The notes: a model not told the origin generated them from the letters alone. Positions 15,881 through 26,222 are shown, numbered from the stretch's first letter. The stretch: DNA of 35,807 bases from Burkholderiaceae bacterium (GCA_023954135.1 JAMLIN010000040.1:1-35807); one strand, 5' to 3'. Program-made: numbers and translations.

Positions 15881-16231
15881 TCAGAGCTCGTCGTGCTTGA
15901 GGCTGCTGCCCCGCGCCTTCTCCACCGGATACCGGATCGCATTCGCGGCCAGCTTGTCGTGCGCCGCGGCCACCGGATCGATCCCGAGCACGTTCGACAG
16001 CTGGATCAGGTAGAGCAGCACATCGGCCACCTCCGAGCGCACCGCCTCCAGCTTGTCCGGCGAAAGATCCCGACTCTGCGCCTCGGTCAGCCACTGGAAG
16101 TGCTCGAGCAACTCGCCCGCCTCCACGATCAGCGCCGAAGCGAGATTCTTCGGCGAGTGGAACTGCTGCCAGTCCCGCTCGCCGGCGAAGCGATCCAGTT
16201 GCTCGGCGAGTTCGTGCAGGGAGTCGGGCAT
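15881..16231 (-). CDS. MazG-like nucleotide pyrophosphohydrolase
   Basis: The 116-residue all-alpha NTP pyrophosphohydrolase is of the dCTPP1/RS21-C6 and MazG-like type. The Mg-binding helix pair is visible: SALIVEAGELLEHFQW (ExxE near residue 36) and EAVRSEVADVLLYLIQL (ExxD near residue 67). The opening segment LDRFAGERDWQQFHSPKNL is very typical of the dCTP-pyrophosphatase branch. It would hydrolyse (d)NTPs, perhaps dCTP or modified nucleotides, to monophosphates. It heads a two-gene unit with the PPC protein and is divergent from the DUF4143 ATPase gene, 120 bp apart. Confidence 0.93.
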   Translation of the reverse strand: MPDSLHELAEQLDRFAGERDWQQFHSPKNLASALIVEAGELLEHFQWLTEAQSRDLSPDKLEAVRSEVADVLLYLIQLSNVLGIDPVAAAHDKLAANAIRYPVEKARGSSLKHDEL

Positions 16232-16337
16232 GGCGATACGGGTAGTATGGGCGGGCTGACCGCGGCTCAGGCCCAGACGGGTCGGAATCGATCATACAAC
16301 CGCCTCTCACGAGCGACGCCGACCGTTCCGAGATTGT

Positions 16338-16376
16338 TATCCACGCCATGAATGATTATCATGCATGGCGTGGATA
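16338..16376. repeat. 39-bp near-perfect palindrome over the ATPase start codon
   Basis: The left arm (16338-16356) begins TATCCACGCCATG and the right arm (16358-16376) ends CATGGCGTGGATA. The outer 13 bp pair perfectly and the full 19-bp arms have one mismatch around a central T at 16357. The start codon of the DUF4143 ATPase at 16352 and a second in-frame ATG at 16361 both lie inside it. It could be an operator for a dimeric protein or, in mRNA, a hairpin that hides the start codon. No T run follows, so it is not an intrinsic terminator. Confidence 0.85.
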
Positions 16377-17593
16377 CCCATACACTGCCCCGGATCGTCG
16401 CGTCAGCGCTCGCCGCACGCCTGCGCGTCATGCCCGCGGTCGTCGTCACCGGGCCCCGGCAGGCGGGCAAGAGCACCCTGGTCCAGCATCTCTCACCGGG
16501 CAAGCGCCATTACCGCAGCCTCGACGATCTGGACGTGCTCGACGCTGCGCGCCGCGACCCGGAAGTGCTGGTCGGCAACCGCGAACCGGTCACGCTCGAT
16601 GAAGTTCAACGGGCGCCGGAACTGATGCAGGCGGTCAAGCGCGCGATCGATCGGAAGCGCACCCCGGGCCGCTTCCTCCTCACCGGCTCCGCCAACCTGT
16701 TGATGATGCGCCAGGTGTCCGAATCGCTGGCCGGTCGGGCGAGCTACCTGACCCTGTGGCCGATGACGCGACGCGAGCAACTCGGCGAGGGCCGTGGCGG
16801 CGCGTGGGATGAACTGCTGGCGACTCCCGACGCCGAATGGCCGGATCTTCTTGCGGCCCGCCCAGGTGGGCCCGAGGACTGGCGAGCCCTTGCTCGACGC
16901 GGCGGCTTCCCGACGCCGGCAATCGAGCTGCGCCATGATGCCGATCGCGCCATCTGGTTCGACGGCTATGTGCGGACCTACCTGGAGCGAGACCTGCAGG
17001 ACCTGGCGGCGATCAGTGCCCTGCCGGACTTCCGTCGCCTGATGCGGGCAGCCTGCCTGCGGCTGGGCCAGTTGATCAACCAGACGGAACTGGGCCGCGA
17101 TGTGGCGCTGCCCCAGCCTACCGTGCACCGCTGGCTCAACCTGCTGGAGACGTCGTACCTGCTGGTTCGTCTACCCGCCTACGCGATCAACCGCACGAAG
17201 CGCCTCATCAAGTCGCCGAAGCTGTACTGGGGCGATACCGGCGTGGCACTGCATCTCGCCGGCAGACCGGAACCCGGCGGCGCCCATCTCGAGAATCTGG
17301 TGCTGCACGACCTGCTCGCCTGGCGCGACGTGCGGCTCGACCACGCGGAACTCGGCTACTGGCGCACGACGACAGGCGAAGAGGTGGATTTCGTGATCGA
17401 GGCAGCGGATCGTCTGCTGCCCATCGAGATCAAGGCGACCTCGCGACCACGACTCGGCGACGCAGCCCATCTGCGGAGCTTCCGGACGGAATACGGCAAG
17501 CAGGCACGCGCCGGCCTGCTGCTGCACACCGGGAGCACGATCGAATGGCTGGCGCCCGACGTGCTGGCGGCGCCCTGGTGGCGGGCGTTGTAA
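16352..17593 (+). CDS. AAA ATPase with DUF4143 domain
   Basis: The 413-residue protein has the layout of the large AAA_14/DUF4143 family. The P-loop VVTGPRQAGKSTLVQHL is near residue 31, followed by the Walker B-like VTLDEVQRAPELMQAVKRAID (near residue 79), the sensor strand GRFLLTGSANLLMM, and the LAGRASYLTLWPMTRRE segment. The C-terminal DUF4143 half has YVRTYLERDLQDLAAI, a winged-helix-like stretch, and the nuclease-like strand HLENLVLHDLLAWR...YWRTTTGEEVDFVIE...LLPIEIKATSRP (E-D-ExK order as in PD-(D/E)xK folds). The family's role is unknown; members occur next to mobile and defence genes. The stop is 5 bp before jetA, so it probably shares a transcript with the Wadjet genes. A start at 16361 is equally possible. 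Confidence 0.92.
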   Translation: MIIMHGVDTHTLPRIVASALAARLRVMPAVVVTGPRQAGKSTLVQHLSPGKRHYRSLDDLDVLDAARRDPEVLVGNREPVTLDEVQRAPELMQAVKRAIDRKRTPGRFLLTGSANLLMMRQVSESLAGRASYLTLWPMTRREQLGEGRGGAWDELLATPDAEWPDLLAARPGGPEDWRALARRGGFPTPAIELRHDADRAIWFDGYVRTYLERDLQDLAAISALPDFRRLMRAACLRLGQLINQTELGRDVALPQPTVHRWLNLLETSYLLVRLPAYAINRTKRLIKSPKLYWGDTGVALHLAGRPEPGGAHLENLVLHDLLAWRDVRLDHAELGYWRTTTGEEVDFVIEAADRLLPIEIKATSRPRLGDAAHLRSFRTEYGKQARAGLLLHTGSTIEWLAPDVLAAPWWRAL

Positions 17594-17598
17594 CGACC

Positions 17599-19146
17599 AT
17601 GAACCAGGGCCTGAACCACGACCGTGCCGGCAACCTGTTCCGCCACGTCACGGCGGACAAGGCAGCGATGTATCGCGCCATCATGGACGTGTTCGCCGCG
17701 GCCAAGCGCCAGTACCGCCTGCAGTTGCGACCCGACGAAGTGCTGGCCGAAGCCGCCTGGCAAGGCACGCCACCCGCCCGCGAGGAGCTCGGCCTGGCAC
17801 TGACTCAACTCACCGAGTGGGGCAACCTGGAATCACAGCCCGACATGGCGCGCGTTTCCACGCTCGCAGACTACTATCGGGCGCGCTTCCTGTACCGGCT
17901 GTCGCGTGGCGGCGAAGCAGTGGAAGCCGGACTTGCCGCATTCGAGCAGACGCTGCGCCATCGAGCCGAACTGCAGACCGTGGCGCTCGAGGACATCGAC
18001 AATCGCCTGCTGGCACTGCGCCACCTGCTCGACGAGAAAGCCATGGACGTGCCGAAGGCGCATGAGATACTGCGCGACCTGGTGCGTGTCTTCGAGGACC
18101 TGGCCGCGAACGCGCAGGCCTTCATGGCCGGCGTAGCACGCAGCCTCGAGTTGCAGCAGGCGGATGCCGCCGCCGTGGTGGCCTACAAGCGCCGCCTTAT
18201 CGAGTACCTCGAACGATTCGTGGGCGACCTCATTCGCCGCTCCGATGCCATCGCCCGCACGCTGCACGAGTTGTCCTCTTCGGTCGGCCCCGCGCTGCGA
18301 CAGGTCGCCGAGCGCGAGGCCCGCGACGCCGCACCCGACGATGCCGACGAACGCGCCGGCGAAACACGACGACGCGAGGACGCCTGGCGCGAGCGCTGGA
18401 AGGGCCTGCGCGGCTGGTTCCTGGCGAGCGGCGACGAACCACCGCAAGCCGAGCTGCTGCGCGCGCGTGCCCGGGCGGCGATTCCCCAGCTGCTCGGCGC
18501 GATCGCGGCGGTGAACGAACGCCGCGGCGGTCGCAGCGACCGTTCGACGGACTTTCGCGTGCTGGCACGGTGGTTCGCCGAAGCAGCCGGCGATGACGAC
18601 GCCCATCGCCTTGCCCGTGCCGCGTTCGCGCTCAATCCCGCACGGCACTTTTCACTCGACGCGCAGGCCGATGAGGATGTGCCGGCCAGTACCTCGTGGC
18701 TGGATGCACCGCCGCTGGCCATCAATCCGCGCCTGCGCGAGTATGGCGAAGTGGCGCCGCGCGGTCCGCCGCCGCGCGTGCGCGAGCGTAACCGCGAACG
18801 TGAACTGATGGCGCGTCAGCTGGCCGAAGAGTCCGCCCAGGTCGAGGCCGCCCGTCGGCGTCTGGCCAGCGGGCGCCCGATCCGGCTGTCGGCTCTCGGA
18901 GAGCTGGATCACCACGAGTTCCGTCTGTTCCTCGGCCTGCTGGGCGAAGTGCTGGCCGAGCAGGAGAGCCCCGACCGGACGGTCGAACGCCAGACCGGGG
19001 ACGGGCTGCTGCGCATTCGCCTGGAGCCCATGGCGCACCATAGTCGGGCACGACTGCGTACCCCGGACGGCGTGTTCAGCGGCCGCGACCACCTGCTGAC
19101 CATCAGCGCCACCGTCCCGGACAGCGGTGGCCGGAACGATGGCTAG
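17599..19146 (+). CDS. jetA: Type II Wadjet protein JetA (DUF2397, TIGR02677 family)
   Basis: The 515-residue protein matches the TIGR02677/DUF2397 family, the kleisin-like (MukF/MksF-like) subunit of type II Wadjet. The N-terminus LFRHVTADKAAMYRAIMDVFAAAKRQYRLQLRPDEV is the family's winged-helix start. The middle carries long helices, including RFLYRLSRGGEAVEAGLAAFEQTLRHRAELQTVALEDI. The C-terminus has PIRLSALGELDHHEFRLFLGLLGEVL and a last strand on the theme of TPDGVFSGRDHLLTI. In known Wadjet systems JetABC form an SMC-type loop-extruding complex and JetD cuts circular plasmids. The gene is intact, in contrast to the three that follow. It overlaps jetB by 8 bp (ATG 19139, TAG ends 19146). 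The start at 17599 is taken because it follows the ATPase stop by 5 bp; the ribosome site is weak. Confidence 0.9.
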   Translation: MNQGLNHDRAGNLFRHVTADKAAMYRAIMDVFAAAKRQYRLQLRPDEVLAEAAWQGTPPAREELGLALTQLTEWGNLESQPDMARVSTLADYYRARFLYRLSRGGEAVEAGLAAFEQTLRHRAELQTVALEDIDNRLLALRHLLDEKAMDVPKAHEILRDLVRVFEDLAANAQAFMAGVARSLELQQADAAAVVAYKRRLIEYLERFVGDLIRRSDAIARTLHELSSSVGPALRQVAEREARDAAPDDADERAGETRRREDAWRERWKGLRGWFLASGDEPPQAELLRARARAAIPQLLGAIAAVNERRGGRSDRSTDFRVLARWFAEAAGDDDAHRLARAAFALNPARHFSLDAQADEDVPASTSWLDAPPLAINPRLREYGEVAPRGPPPRVRERNRERELMARQLAEESAQVEAARRRLASGRPIRLSALGELDHHEFRLFLGLLGEVLAEQESPDRTVERQTGDGLLRIRLEPMAHHSRARLRTPDGVFSGRDHLLTISATVPDSGGRNDG

Positions 19147-20417
19147 ACCAGTGAGCGCACGTCCGCCCCGTCCGGCCGCCCGGCCCGTCGGCGAGCTGCA
19201 GCGGGTGCAGCAGCAGGACGAGTTCCGGCGGGCCCTGCGAGCCTTGCTGCTGCGCCCGCTGATGTCCCCGCTGCATCCCGATTTCGCCGCCGTGCGTCGC
19301 CAGGCCGACCGCCTGCGCGAATGGTTCCGACGTGAAGCCGGCTGGCCCCTGCATGTCGATCGGGACGGCGCCCGCCTGTTCAAGCGCCCCGCCGACCAGC
19401 TCGACGCCACCCGCGGGCTACCGGGCTATGATCGGCGCCGCTACGTGCTGCTCTGCCTGGCCTGCGCCGTGCTCGAACGGGCCGACCCCCAGATCACCCT
19501 GAAGCAGCTTGGCGAGCGGGTCATGCAGGAAGCGCTCGATCCCGCACTGGCGGCACTGGAGTACACGTTCACGCTGCGCAGCGCCGCCGAGCGGCGAGAG
19601 CTCGTCGCGGTATGCCGGACCTTGCTCGAACAGGGTGTACTGGAGCGCGTGGCAGGCGACGAGGAGAGTTTCGTTCACGACGGCGGCTGGCAGCAGTCCG
19701 ACGCGCTGTACGATATCCAGCGTCGTCTGCTCGCCGGGCTGCTGGCGTCGGTGCGCGGCCCATCGACCTGGCCTGACGACGAGGCGCCCACGGACACCGA
19801 GCGGCGGCTGCAAGCACTCGTGACCGCGCATGCCGTGGACAGCGAACAGGGCCGGCGCGATGCGATGCGCCATCAGCTGGGGCGGCGCCTGCTCGATGAC
19901 CCGGTCCTCTACATCGGCATGCTCGCGCCCGACCTGCAGGCCTATTTCATCAACCAGCGCGGCCCGAGGGCCGCCCGGCTGTGCGAAGCCACGGGACTGG
20001 TCGCGGAGCAGCGAGCCGAGGGCCTGGCGCTGGTGGCGGTTGGCAGCCCAGCTCACCGACGTGGCGATGCCGGCGGAAGGCACGGATGCCCATGCCCTGC
20101 TGGTGGCCGAGCACCTGGCTGCGCAACGCCTGCGCCACGCACGCACGTCGCTGCATATCGCCGAGGAGGAGATCGCCGCGTTCCTGCGCGAGGCCATCGA
20201 CCGCTATGGCCGCTACTGGCGCAAGTCGGCGCGTACCCCCGGCGCCGAGCGCGAGCTGGCCAGAACCGTCCTCGATCGTCTGCAGCGCCTCGCCCTGGTG
20301 ACGCGCGACGCCGAGGGCGTCGTACGCCCGCTGCCGGCGATCGCACGCTTCTCGCTGGGCGATGCCGAAATGCGCAGCGCCGGCACATCCACCTCGTCAC
20401 AGACATCACTGCTATGA
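19139..20417 (+). pseudogene. jetB: Type II Wadjet protein JetB (DUF2398, TIGR02678 family), one frameshift
   Basis: This is the KITE-like (MukE/MksE-like) partner of JetA. The first frame runs MARPVSARPP... through EFRRALRALLLRPLMSP, HPDFAAVRRQADRLREWFRREAGWPLHV, YVLLCLACAVLERADPQITL and VLYIGMLAPDLQAYFINQRGPRAARLCEATGL to about 20040. Between about 20035 and 20055 the reading moves by one base into the frame LTDVAMPAEGTDAHALLVAEHLA...IAAFLREAIDRYGRYWRKSAR...RLALVTRDAEGVVRPLPAIARF, which ends at the TGA at 20415-20417. Both pieces are typical TIGR02678 sequence and together give about 425 residues, the normal length. The stop overlaps the jetC start as ATGA. The shift is either a real inactivating indel or an assembly error. 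I call it a pseudogene only in the formal sense. Confidence 0.82.
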
Positions 20418-23400
20418 CCGGAGACCTCACGTCCACGACCGTGCACGAGTCCGCCGCGGATCCGCGTCCGCTGCTTCCCGAGCCCCGGCGCGAGCGTTGG
20501 CAGGCGCTTCGTATCGGCCTGGTCGAACTGTTCCACTACGACAGCGAGGAGTTCTGGTTCCACGACGGCCATCTGCTGCTGCGCGGGAACAACGGCACCG
20601 GCAAGTCCAAGGTGTTGTCGCTGACCCTGCCCCTGCTGCTCGACGCGCAGCTGCGCCCGTCGCGCGTGGAGCCCGATGGCGACAACGGCAGAAAATGGCC
20701 TGGAACCTGCTGATGGGCAGCTGCCCGCGCCGCATCGGCTACGGCTGGATCGAGCTCGGCCGGCGCGTCGACGGCAATCCGCACTACCTGACCCTCGGTC
20801 GGCCTGTCGGCCGTCGCCGGCCACGTGCCAGGTCGACGGCTGGTTCTTCCTGCTCGAAGGCGACCAGACAACACGGGCCGCGCCTGGGCGGAACCTGGCT
20901 GACCACCGCCCAGCGCCAGGTGCTGACCCGCGAGCGCCTGCGCGAAGCGATCGCCGGCCACGGGCGCTGTTCGAGAGTGCCCAGATCCTACCGTCGCGCC
21001 GTGGACGAGCGCCTGTTCCATCTCGGCCCACGCCGCTACGACGCGTTGATGGACACGCTCGTGCAGTTGCGCCAGCCACAGCTGTCGAGCTTGACGAAGC
21101 CGGTCTCTCCCGCATTGAGCGAATCTCTGCCGCCACTGCCGAACGAGTTGCTGGGCGACGTGGCCGAGGCGCTGGCCAACTGGAAGAGGATCGCCGGCAA
21201 CTCGAGGAAGCTCGGCAGCTGCAGCAAGCCGTGGCGCAATTCGAGCGCCGCGCTACCGGATCTACGCGGGCATGCTGTCACGGCGCCAGGCGCGTGAGCT
21301 GCGCCAGGCACAGACCGGCTCTGACAAGGCCAGTGAGGCGCGCCATCTGGCGCGAGGCGGAACTCGATCGTGCGCGTTCGGCCGGGGCCGCGGCGGCCGA
21401 AGCCCACGACAGCGCGAAGCGGATCTGGTCGGCAGCGCGCGAACGGGCGGACACTCTGCAAAGCGATCCGGCCAACCAGGACGCCAACCGGCTCTCGCAG
21501 GCCGAGGATGACGCCCGCCGACGCCAGAATGCCGCGATCGCGGCAAGCCGGCAGTGCGATGACGCGCGAACGAAGCTCGCGCGCGAAGCCGGCCTCGCCG
21601 AGGAACGCGCCCGGCAGACCGACGAAGCCTTGGCGGCGCTGGCCGCTGCCCGCACGGAAACGCTGCGGGACGCAGCCGCCATCGGCATCGACGCCGAAGT
21701 TGCCGCCAATCCCCTGCTGGCCCTGAGCGCCGAGGCACTGATCGATGTCCCGCCCACCCCGCAGGCGGGAGTCGAAGCCTTGCGAATGACGACATCGCGT
21801 CGGCGCCAGGACATCGCCCATGTCCGCCAGGGTCTTGCTCGAGTCGAGAGACATCAGCACGCATCCACCCTGGCGCAGGAGCTTCAGCGCACCGTTCGCG
21901 CCGAGCTCGACGCGGCGCTCGAACAGCGCAGGCAGGCCGACGAGCTGGCCGAGCAGCAGGGCGACGCATTCGTCGAGTCATGGTCCGCCTACGGGAATCT
22001 CCGGGAGCTGCGCTTCGATGCCACGGAGCCCTTGCGCGAGCTGGCCGAATGGGTCGCGCGCCCGGATGGCGACAATCCCGCGGCGCGCGCCCTGTCCGCC
22101 GCCTGGCAGGCGGCGCGCTGCCGCGGTACGCGGCACGCCAGGCGGAACTCGATGCCCGACGCGAAGCGCAGCGCCTGCAACGCGCCGAGCTCGACGACGA
22201 ACGCATGCGGCTGGCCGCCAGCGAGGATACGGTGCCGCCCGAACCGCCCGCCCGCCCGGCGTGCGCATGCAGCGGCGCGGAGCACCGCTGTGGCGACTCG
22301 TCGACTTCCATCCGCGCCTGGCCGCGCGGGAGTGCGCCGGCCTGGAAGCGGCGCTGGAAGTAACAGCCATCGACGCTGGTTGTCACGGACGGCGCGCTCC
22401 TCCAGGCGCCGCCGACCAGCGCCAGCGCTGCTGGACACTCACTGGACCCTGCGCGCACCGGTCGCGGGACCCAGGCTGGGCGATGCCCTGGTCCCGACGC
22501 TTGCCGGACGACTGTCGATCCACAGGATACGGTCACCGCCCTGCTCGCCTGCGTCGCCTGGGCGCCGAGGATGTGCCGCAGGCCGAGGGCCTGGCTTTCA
22601 CCCGAAGGTCGCTTCCGCCTGGGTGCACTGTCGGGCGCCTGGCACAAGGCCGAAGCGCGCTACATCGGCCGCACCGCACGGGAACGCGCCCGCGGCGCGA
22701 GCTCGAAATTGCCCGCGCGGTCCTGGCCGAGCTCGACGCGGCCGACGCCGAGCTCGTCCGGCAGCTCGGGATCGTCGATGCTGAACGGAACCGGGCCGAA
22801 CAGGAACATCGCGACGCGCCGTCCGAGCACATGCTGCGCGACGCGATCGCGGCGGCGATCGGCGCCGGACAGGAAGTCGGCCGTGCAAGACAGCGGCTGG
22901 AGCAGGCTGACCGCGTGATTCCGCGAGGGAACAGGAACTCCATGCGGCCCGCGAGCAATCGCAACGCGATGCAACCGACCTGCGGCTGCCGTCCGAGCCC
23001 GAGCGTCTGTCGGTGATCGAGCAGGCGCTGGAGGCCTTCGACGAGACCCGCAACCGCCTCCTGCAGGCCGCATGCCTGGCAGCGCGACTGGCCCCTTCAT
23101 CGTGAGCAGCAACAGCGCGAACGTGAGGCGCGCGAGTCACTGGAGCAGACACAGGCTGTGCTGTCCGCGGCCGAAACCGAGGCCGAGCAGGCAACGGCGC
23201 GCTTCGAGACGCTGCGCCGATCCGTCGGCGTGAAGGTGGATGCGCTGCTGCGGGCGCTGGACGACGCCAGGCAGGCGTACCGTGACCATGAATCGGCACT
23301 GGAGATCGCCGACAAGGCATATCGCGCAGCGAGCGAACGCGCCGTCGCACAGACCGAAGCGAGCAGAAGGACGTCACCCTCGCGGAACGCAGCGCCGAAC

Positions 23401-24557
23401 ATACCTGCATGCCGCGGAACGACTGCAACGTTTCGCCGCCAGCGACCTGCTGACTTCCGCGCTGCCGGATCTGGCATTGCCGGAGAGCTGGAGCATCGAT
23501 CCGGCGCTGAACCTGGCGCCGCATCGAGCAGGAGTTGCGCCACATCGCCGACGACGAGCAGACCTGGAGCCGCGTACCCAGGCAGGTTGCCGAGGACCTC
23601 AGCGAACTGCAACGCGCCCTCGGCGCGCTCAGGCACCAGGCCGTTTCCGAGCCCAACGACTGGGGCTTCACCGTCCACATCCAGTACCAGAACCGCAGCG
23701 AACGACCCGACACCCTGGCGGCGCTATTGGCCGAAGACATCTCCCAGCGCAGCGAGCTGCTGTCGGCCAGGGAGCGCGAAGTGCTGGAGAACCACCTGCA
23801 CAGGCCGAGATCGCAGCCGAGATCCAGCGGCTGATGCGGGCGGCCGACGACCGGGTCGGCACGATCAACGAAGAGCTGCGCAAACGTCCGACCAGCACCG
23901 GCGTGCGCTACCGGCTGAAATGGGAGCCCCTGTCGGCCGACGACGGCGCACCGGCCGGTTTCGACATCGCGCGCGAGCGCCTGCTCAACACCAGCGCCGA
24001 CCTGTGGTCGGCCGAGGACCGACGCGCCGTCGGCACCATGCTGCAGGAGCGGATCACCGCGGAGCGCGCCCGGGCCGACGCCGACACCGGTACGGCAACC
24101 TTGCGGAACAGCTCGCACGGGCGCTGGACTATCGGTACTGGCACCGCTTCGCCGTGCAACGCCAGCAGGATGGACAGTGGCGCCGTCTCTCCGGCCCGGC
24201 CTCCAGCGGTGAACGCGCGCTGGGCCTGACCGTACCGCTGTTCGCCGCCATCGCCAGCTTCTACGGCCATGGCGCGAGCCCGATCGCACCGCGGCTGATG
24301 CTGCTCGATGAAGCCTTCGCCGGCATCGACGATTCCGCCCGCGCCCACCATCAGGACCCCTGATCCGCGAGTTCGATCTGGATTTCATCATCACCAGCGA
24401 ACGTGAATGGGCCTGTTACGCCGAACTCCCCGGGGTGGCGATCTGCCAGTTGCAGCGACGCGAAGGCGTGGACGCCGTCTTCGTTTCGCGCTGGACCTGG
24501 GACGGTCGCGCCCGACGCTCGGAAGACGATCCGGATCGGCGTTTCCCGCCGGCATGA
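20414..24557 (+). pseudogene. jetC: Type II Wadjet SMC-like ATPase JetC (TIGR02680 family), many frameshifts
   Basis: This is the MukB/MksB-like SMC ATPase of the system, in about 20 frame segments over 4.1 kb. Read in order: MTGDLTSTTVHESA..., Walker A GNNGTGKSKVL at residues about 58-68 (frame to about 20690), KMAWNLLMGSCPRRIGYGW, GLSAVAGH, VDGWFFLLEGDQ, LGGTWLTTAQRQVLTRERL, ALFESAQ, YRRAVDERLFHLGPRRYDA, LSESLPPLPNELLGDVAEAL, YRIYAGMLSRRQARELRQ, then a clean coiled-coil stretch from about 21330 to 22110. More coil pieces follow, then NDWGFTVHIQYQNRSERPD, YRYWHRFAVQRQQDG, the ABC signature SGPASSGERALGLTVPL near 24195, Walker B LMLLDEAFAGIDD near 24295, and finally IREFDLDFIITSEREWACYAELPG to the stop at 24555-24557. 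Total length equals about 1380 codons, normal for the family. No in-frame stop was seen inside the homologous segments. Confidence 0.82.
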
Positions 24558-24570
24558 TGAGCCCGACGTC

Positions 24571-25845
24571 GTGACGGATACGCCCGACTCCCGCTTGCGG
24601 CGTCTGCTCGGCCCCCCCGAGCTGGCTGCCGTACGCCAGCGGCTGCGTCGTCACTTCGAAAGAATCGAACCCGATGCAAGTCCGCGGAACCTGCGCCTCT
24701 ACGGACCTCGATCCGGCTGCCATTCGCACTCTGCCAGCTGACCGGCCGGCGCTCGCAGATGGCGCGCTCGATGACGCTCGACATCGCCGAGCTCGACGCG
24801 CGCCTGCGCACCGCCGGCCTCGCCGACTCATTGCGCCACGCGCTCGAGCGGCTGGAAGGCCCGATCATCGCAAAGACCCGCATGCGCCGGGAGTTGCAGG
24901 CCCGCTGGGCCGCGCTCGCCGAAACGCACGAAGGTGACTCGCGCCTGCTGGCCTGGTTGCGTACCCCGGCCGCGCCGACGCTGCTCAAGCGTCTCGGCCG
25001 CAACCCGGAACGTGCCGCGAACCTGCTCGCCGATGTCGATGCGGTGCTGCGTCGCCTGCCCGCCGCCGGCCTCACGCGCTCGCAACTGGCCGCCGGGACG
25101 GTGGGCGATGCCCATGCCACCTCGATACGAGCGCCCGGTGGCCACGCTGGTCCTCGCCGTCTGGCGCCATGTCGAATCCGCGATCGAAGAGCCCACGGCG
25201 GCGCCCGGATCGAAGGATGAACCAACCCCGGATGAACCCGACAATGAGCGCCCGCGCGACATCTGGGCCCGGGCGGGGGTGCTCGTCAATGAACTCGCAC
25301 GTCCAGCCCTGTTCCTGAACCTGCCACCCGTGACCGACATCGGGAACACCTGGGTAGCTGGCAGACCGGCCTGGCTGTCGCTGCGGCAACTCCTGCGCCA
25401 GCCTGCACCTGGTGCCTCCAGGGCCATCGTCTTTGTCTGCGAGAACCCCGACATCGTCGCCATCGCCGCCGATCGGCTCGGCGCAGCCTGCGCGCCACTG
25501 GTCTGCACCGAAGGTATGCCGGCAGCCGCCCAACGCACGCTGCTCGATCAGCTCGCCGCCGTCGGCGCGCACCTGCACTACCACGGCGACCATGACTGGC
25601 CCGGCATCGCGATCGGCAACTTCGTCATGCGCCGCTGGCGCGCTGCGCCCTGGCGCTTCGACGCAGCCGGCTACCTGGCGGCAGTCGCCCGGGCGCCTGC
25701 CTCACGGAGCCGCGACCTGGCGGGCGACATGATCGAGGCCGACTGGGATCCGCAACTCGCCCCCGCGATGCACGAACATGGCCTGGCTATCGCCGAAGAG
25801 GCCGTCGTGGATACCTTGCTCGAGGATCTGGGCGGCACGGGGTGA
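24571..25845 (+). pseudogene. jetD: Type II Wadjet nuclease JetD (DUF3323/DUF2399, TIGR02679 family), frameshifted
   Basis: JetD is the topoisomerase VI A-like nuclease that cleaves DNA in Wadjet systems. A likely GTG start at 24571 gives VTDTPDSRLRRLLGPPELAAVRQRLRRHFERIEP. The frame then changes near 24700 (to TDLDPAAIRTL), near 24740 (to TGRRSQMARSMTLDIAELDARLRTAGLADSLRHALERL) and near 25115 (to APVATLVLAVWRHVESAIEEP). The last segment, to the TGA at 25843-25845, contains the Toprim-like catalytic elements: the acid in IVFVCENPDIVAIAADRLG and the DxD motif in HYHGDHDWPGIAIGN. The combined length is about 425 codons, as usual. It begins 13 bp after jetC. ATG codons at 24554 and 24557 run into a stop at once, so they are not the start. 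Confidence 0.8.
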
Positions 25846-25899
25846 CTCAGGATCGGTAACTTTGGGCGAGGAATCGAGAACATTGCGGATCGACATCGG

Positions 25900-26222
25900 T
25901 CAGCGCCTCGGCGAGAGCCTGTCCGCCGTCCGACTCAGCCAGTCCAGTTCGCTCACCCATTCCCCGCGCTCGGCAGCCGCGCGCTCGAACAGCGCGGCGG
26001 TCTTCTCCAGTATCAGGGTGTAGGGTCGCCCCATGCGCCGGGTCTCGTGGCGCACCGGCAGCTCATGGCGATCGATGAGCTGATGCACGATCCGCCGCTT
26101 CGGCTCGGCCAGTGGCCATTCCAGCCGCCGCTGTGCGCCTGCGTCTGTGCCATATGCTTCTGCAGCCAGTTCCAGCGCTCCTGCACCAGAACCGCAGCCA
26201 TGGCGGAGCCGTCCGCGGCCAT
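25900..26222 (-). pseudogene. Frameshifted 3' part, probably C-terminus of the 2OG-Fe(II) oxygenase
   Basis: Two overlapping minus-strand frames join into one helical protein piece. The first is MAADGSAMAAVLVQERWNWLQKHMAQTQA (from 26222 to about 26130). After a one-base shift the second is RRLEWPLAEPKRRIVHQLIDRHELPVRHETRRMG followed by LILEKTAALFERAAAERGEWVSELDWL, to the stop at 25900. In the first frame the codons before 26222 read CLSAA without a stop and connect, after another one-base shift near 26234, to the end of the oxygenase (TLPALTDA). I therefore read it as the last 110 or so residues of that gene, cut off by two indels. As an independent gene it would have no recognisable family. 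The stop converges with jetD, 54 bp apart. Confidence 0.55.

Noticed and set aside
16337-16345. DnaA-box-like TTATCCACG at the edge of the 39-bp palindrome
   Set aside because: One base off the consensus and single; no other boxes, AT-rich stretch or replication gene nearby, so not an origin.
20414-24557. Programmed frameshifting as the explanation for the jetC frame changes
   Set aside because: About twenty changes in both directions without slippery sequences cannot be a programmed mechanism.
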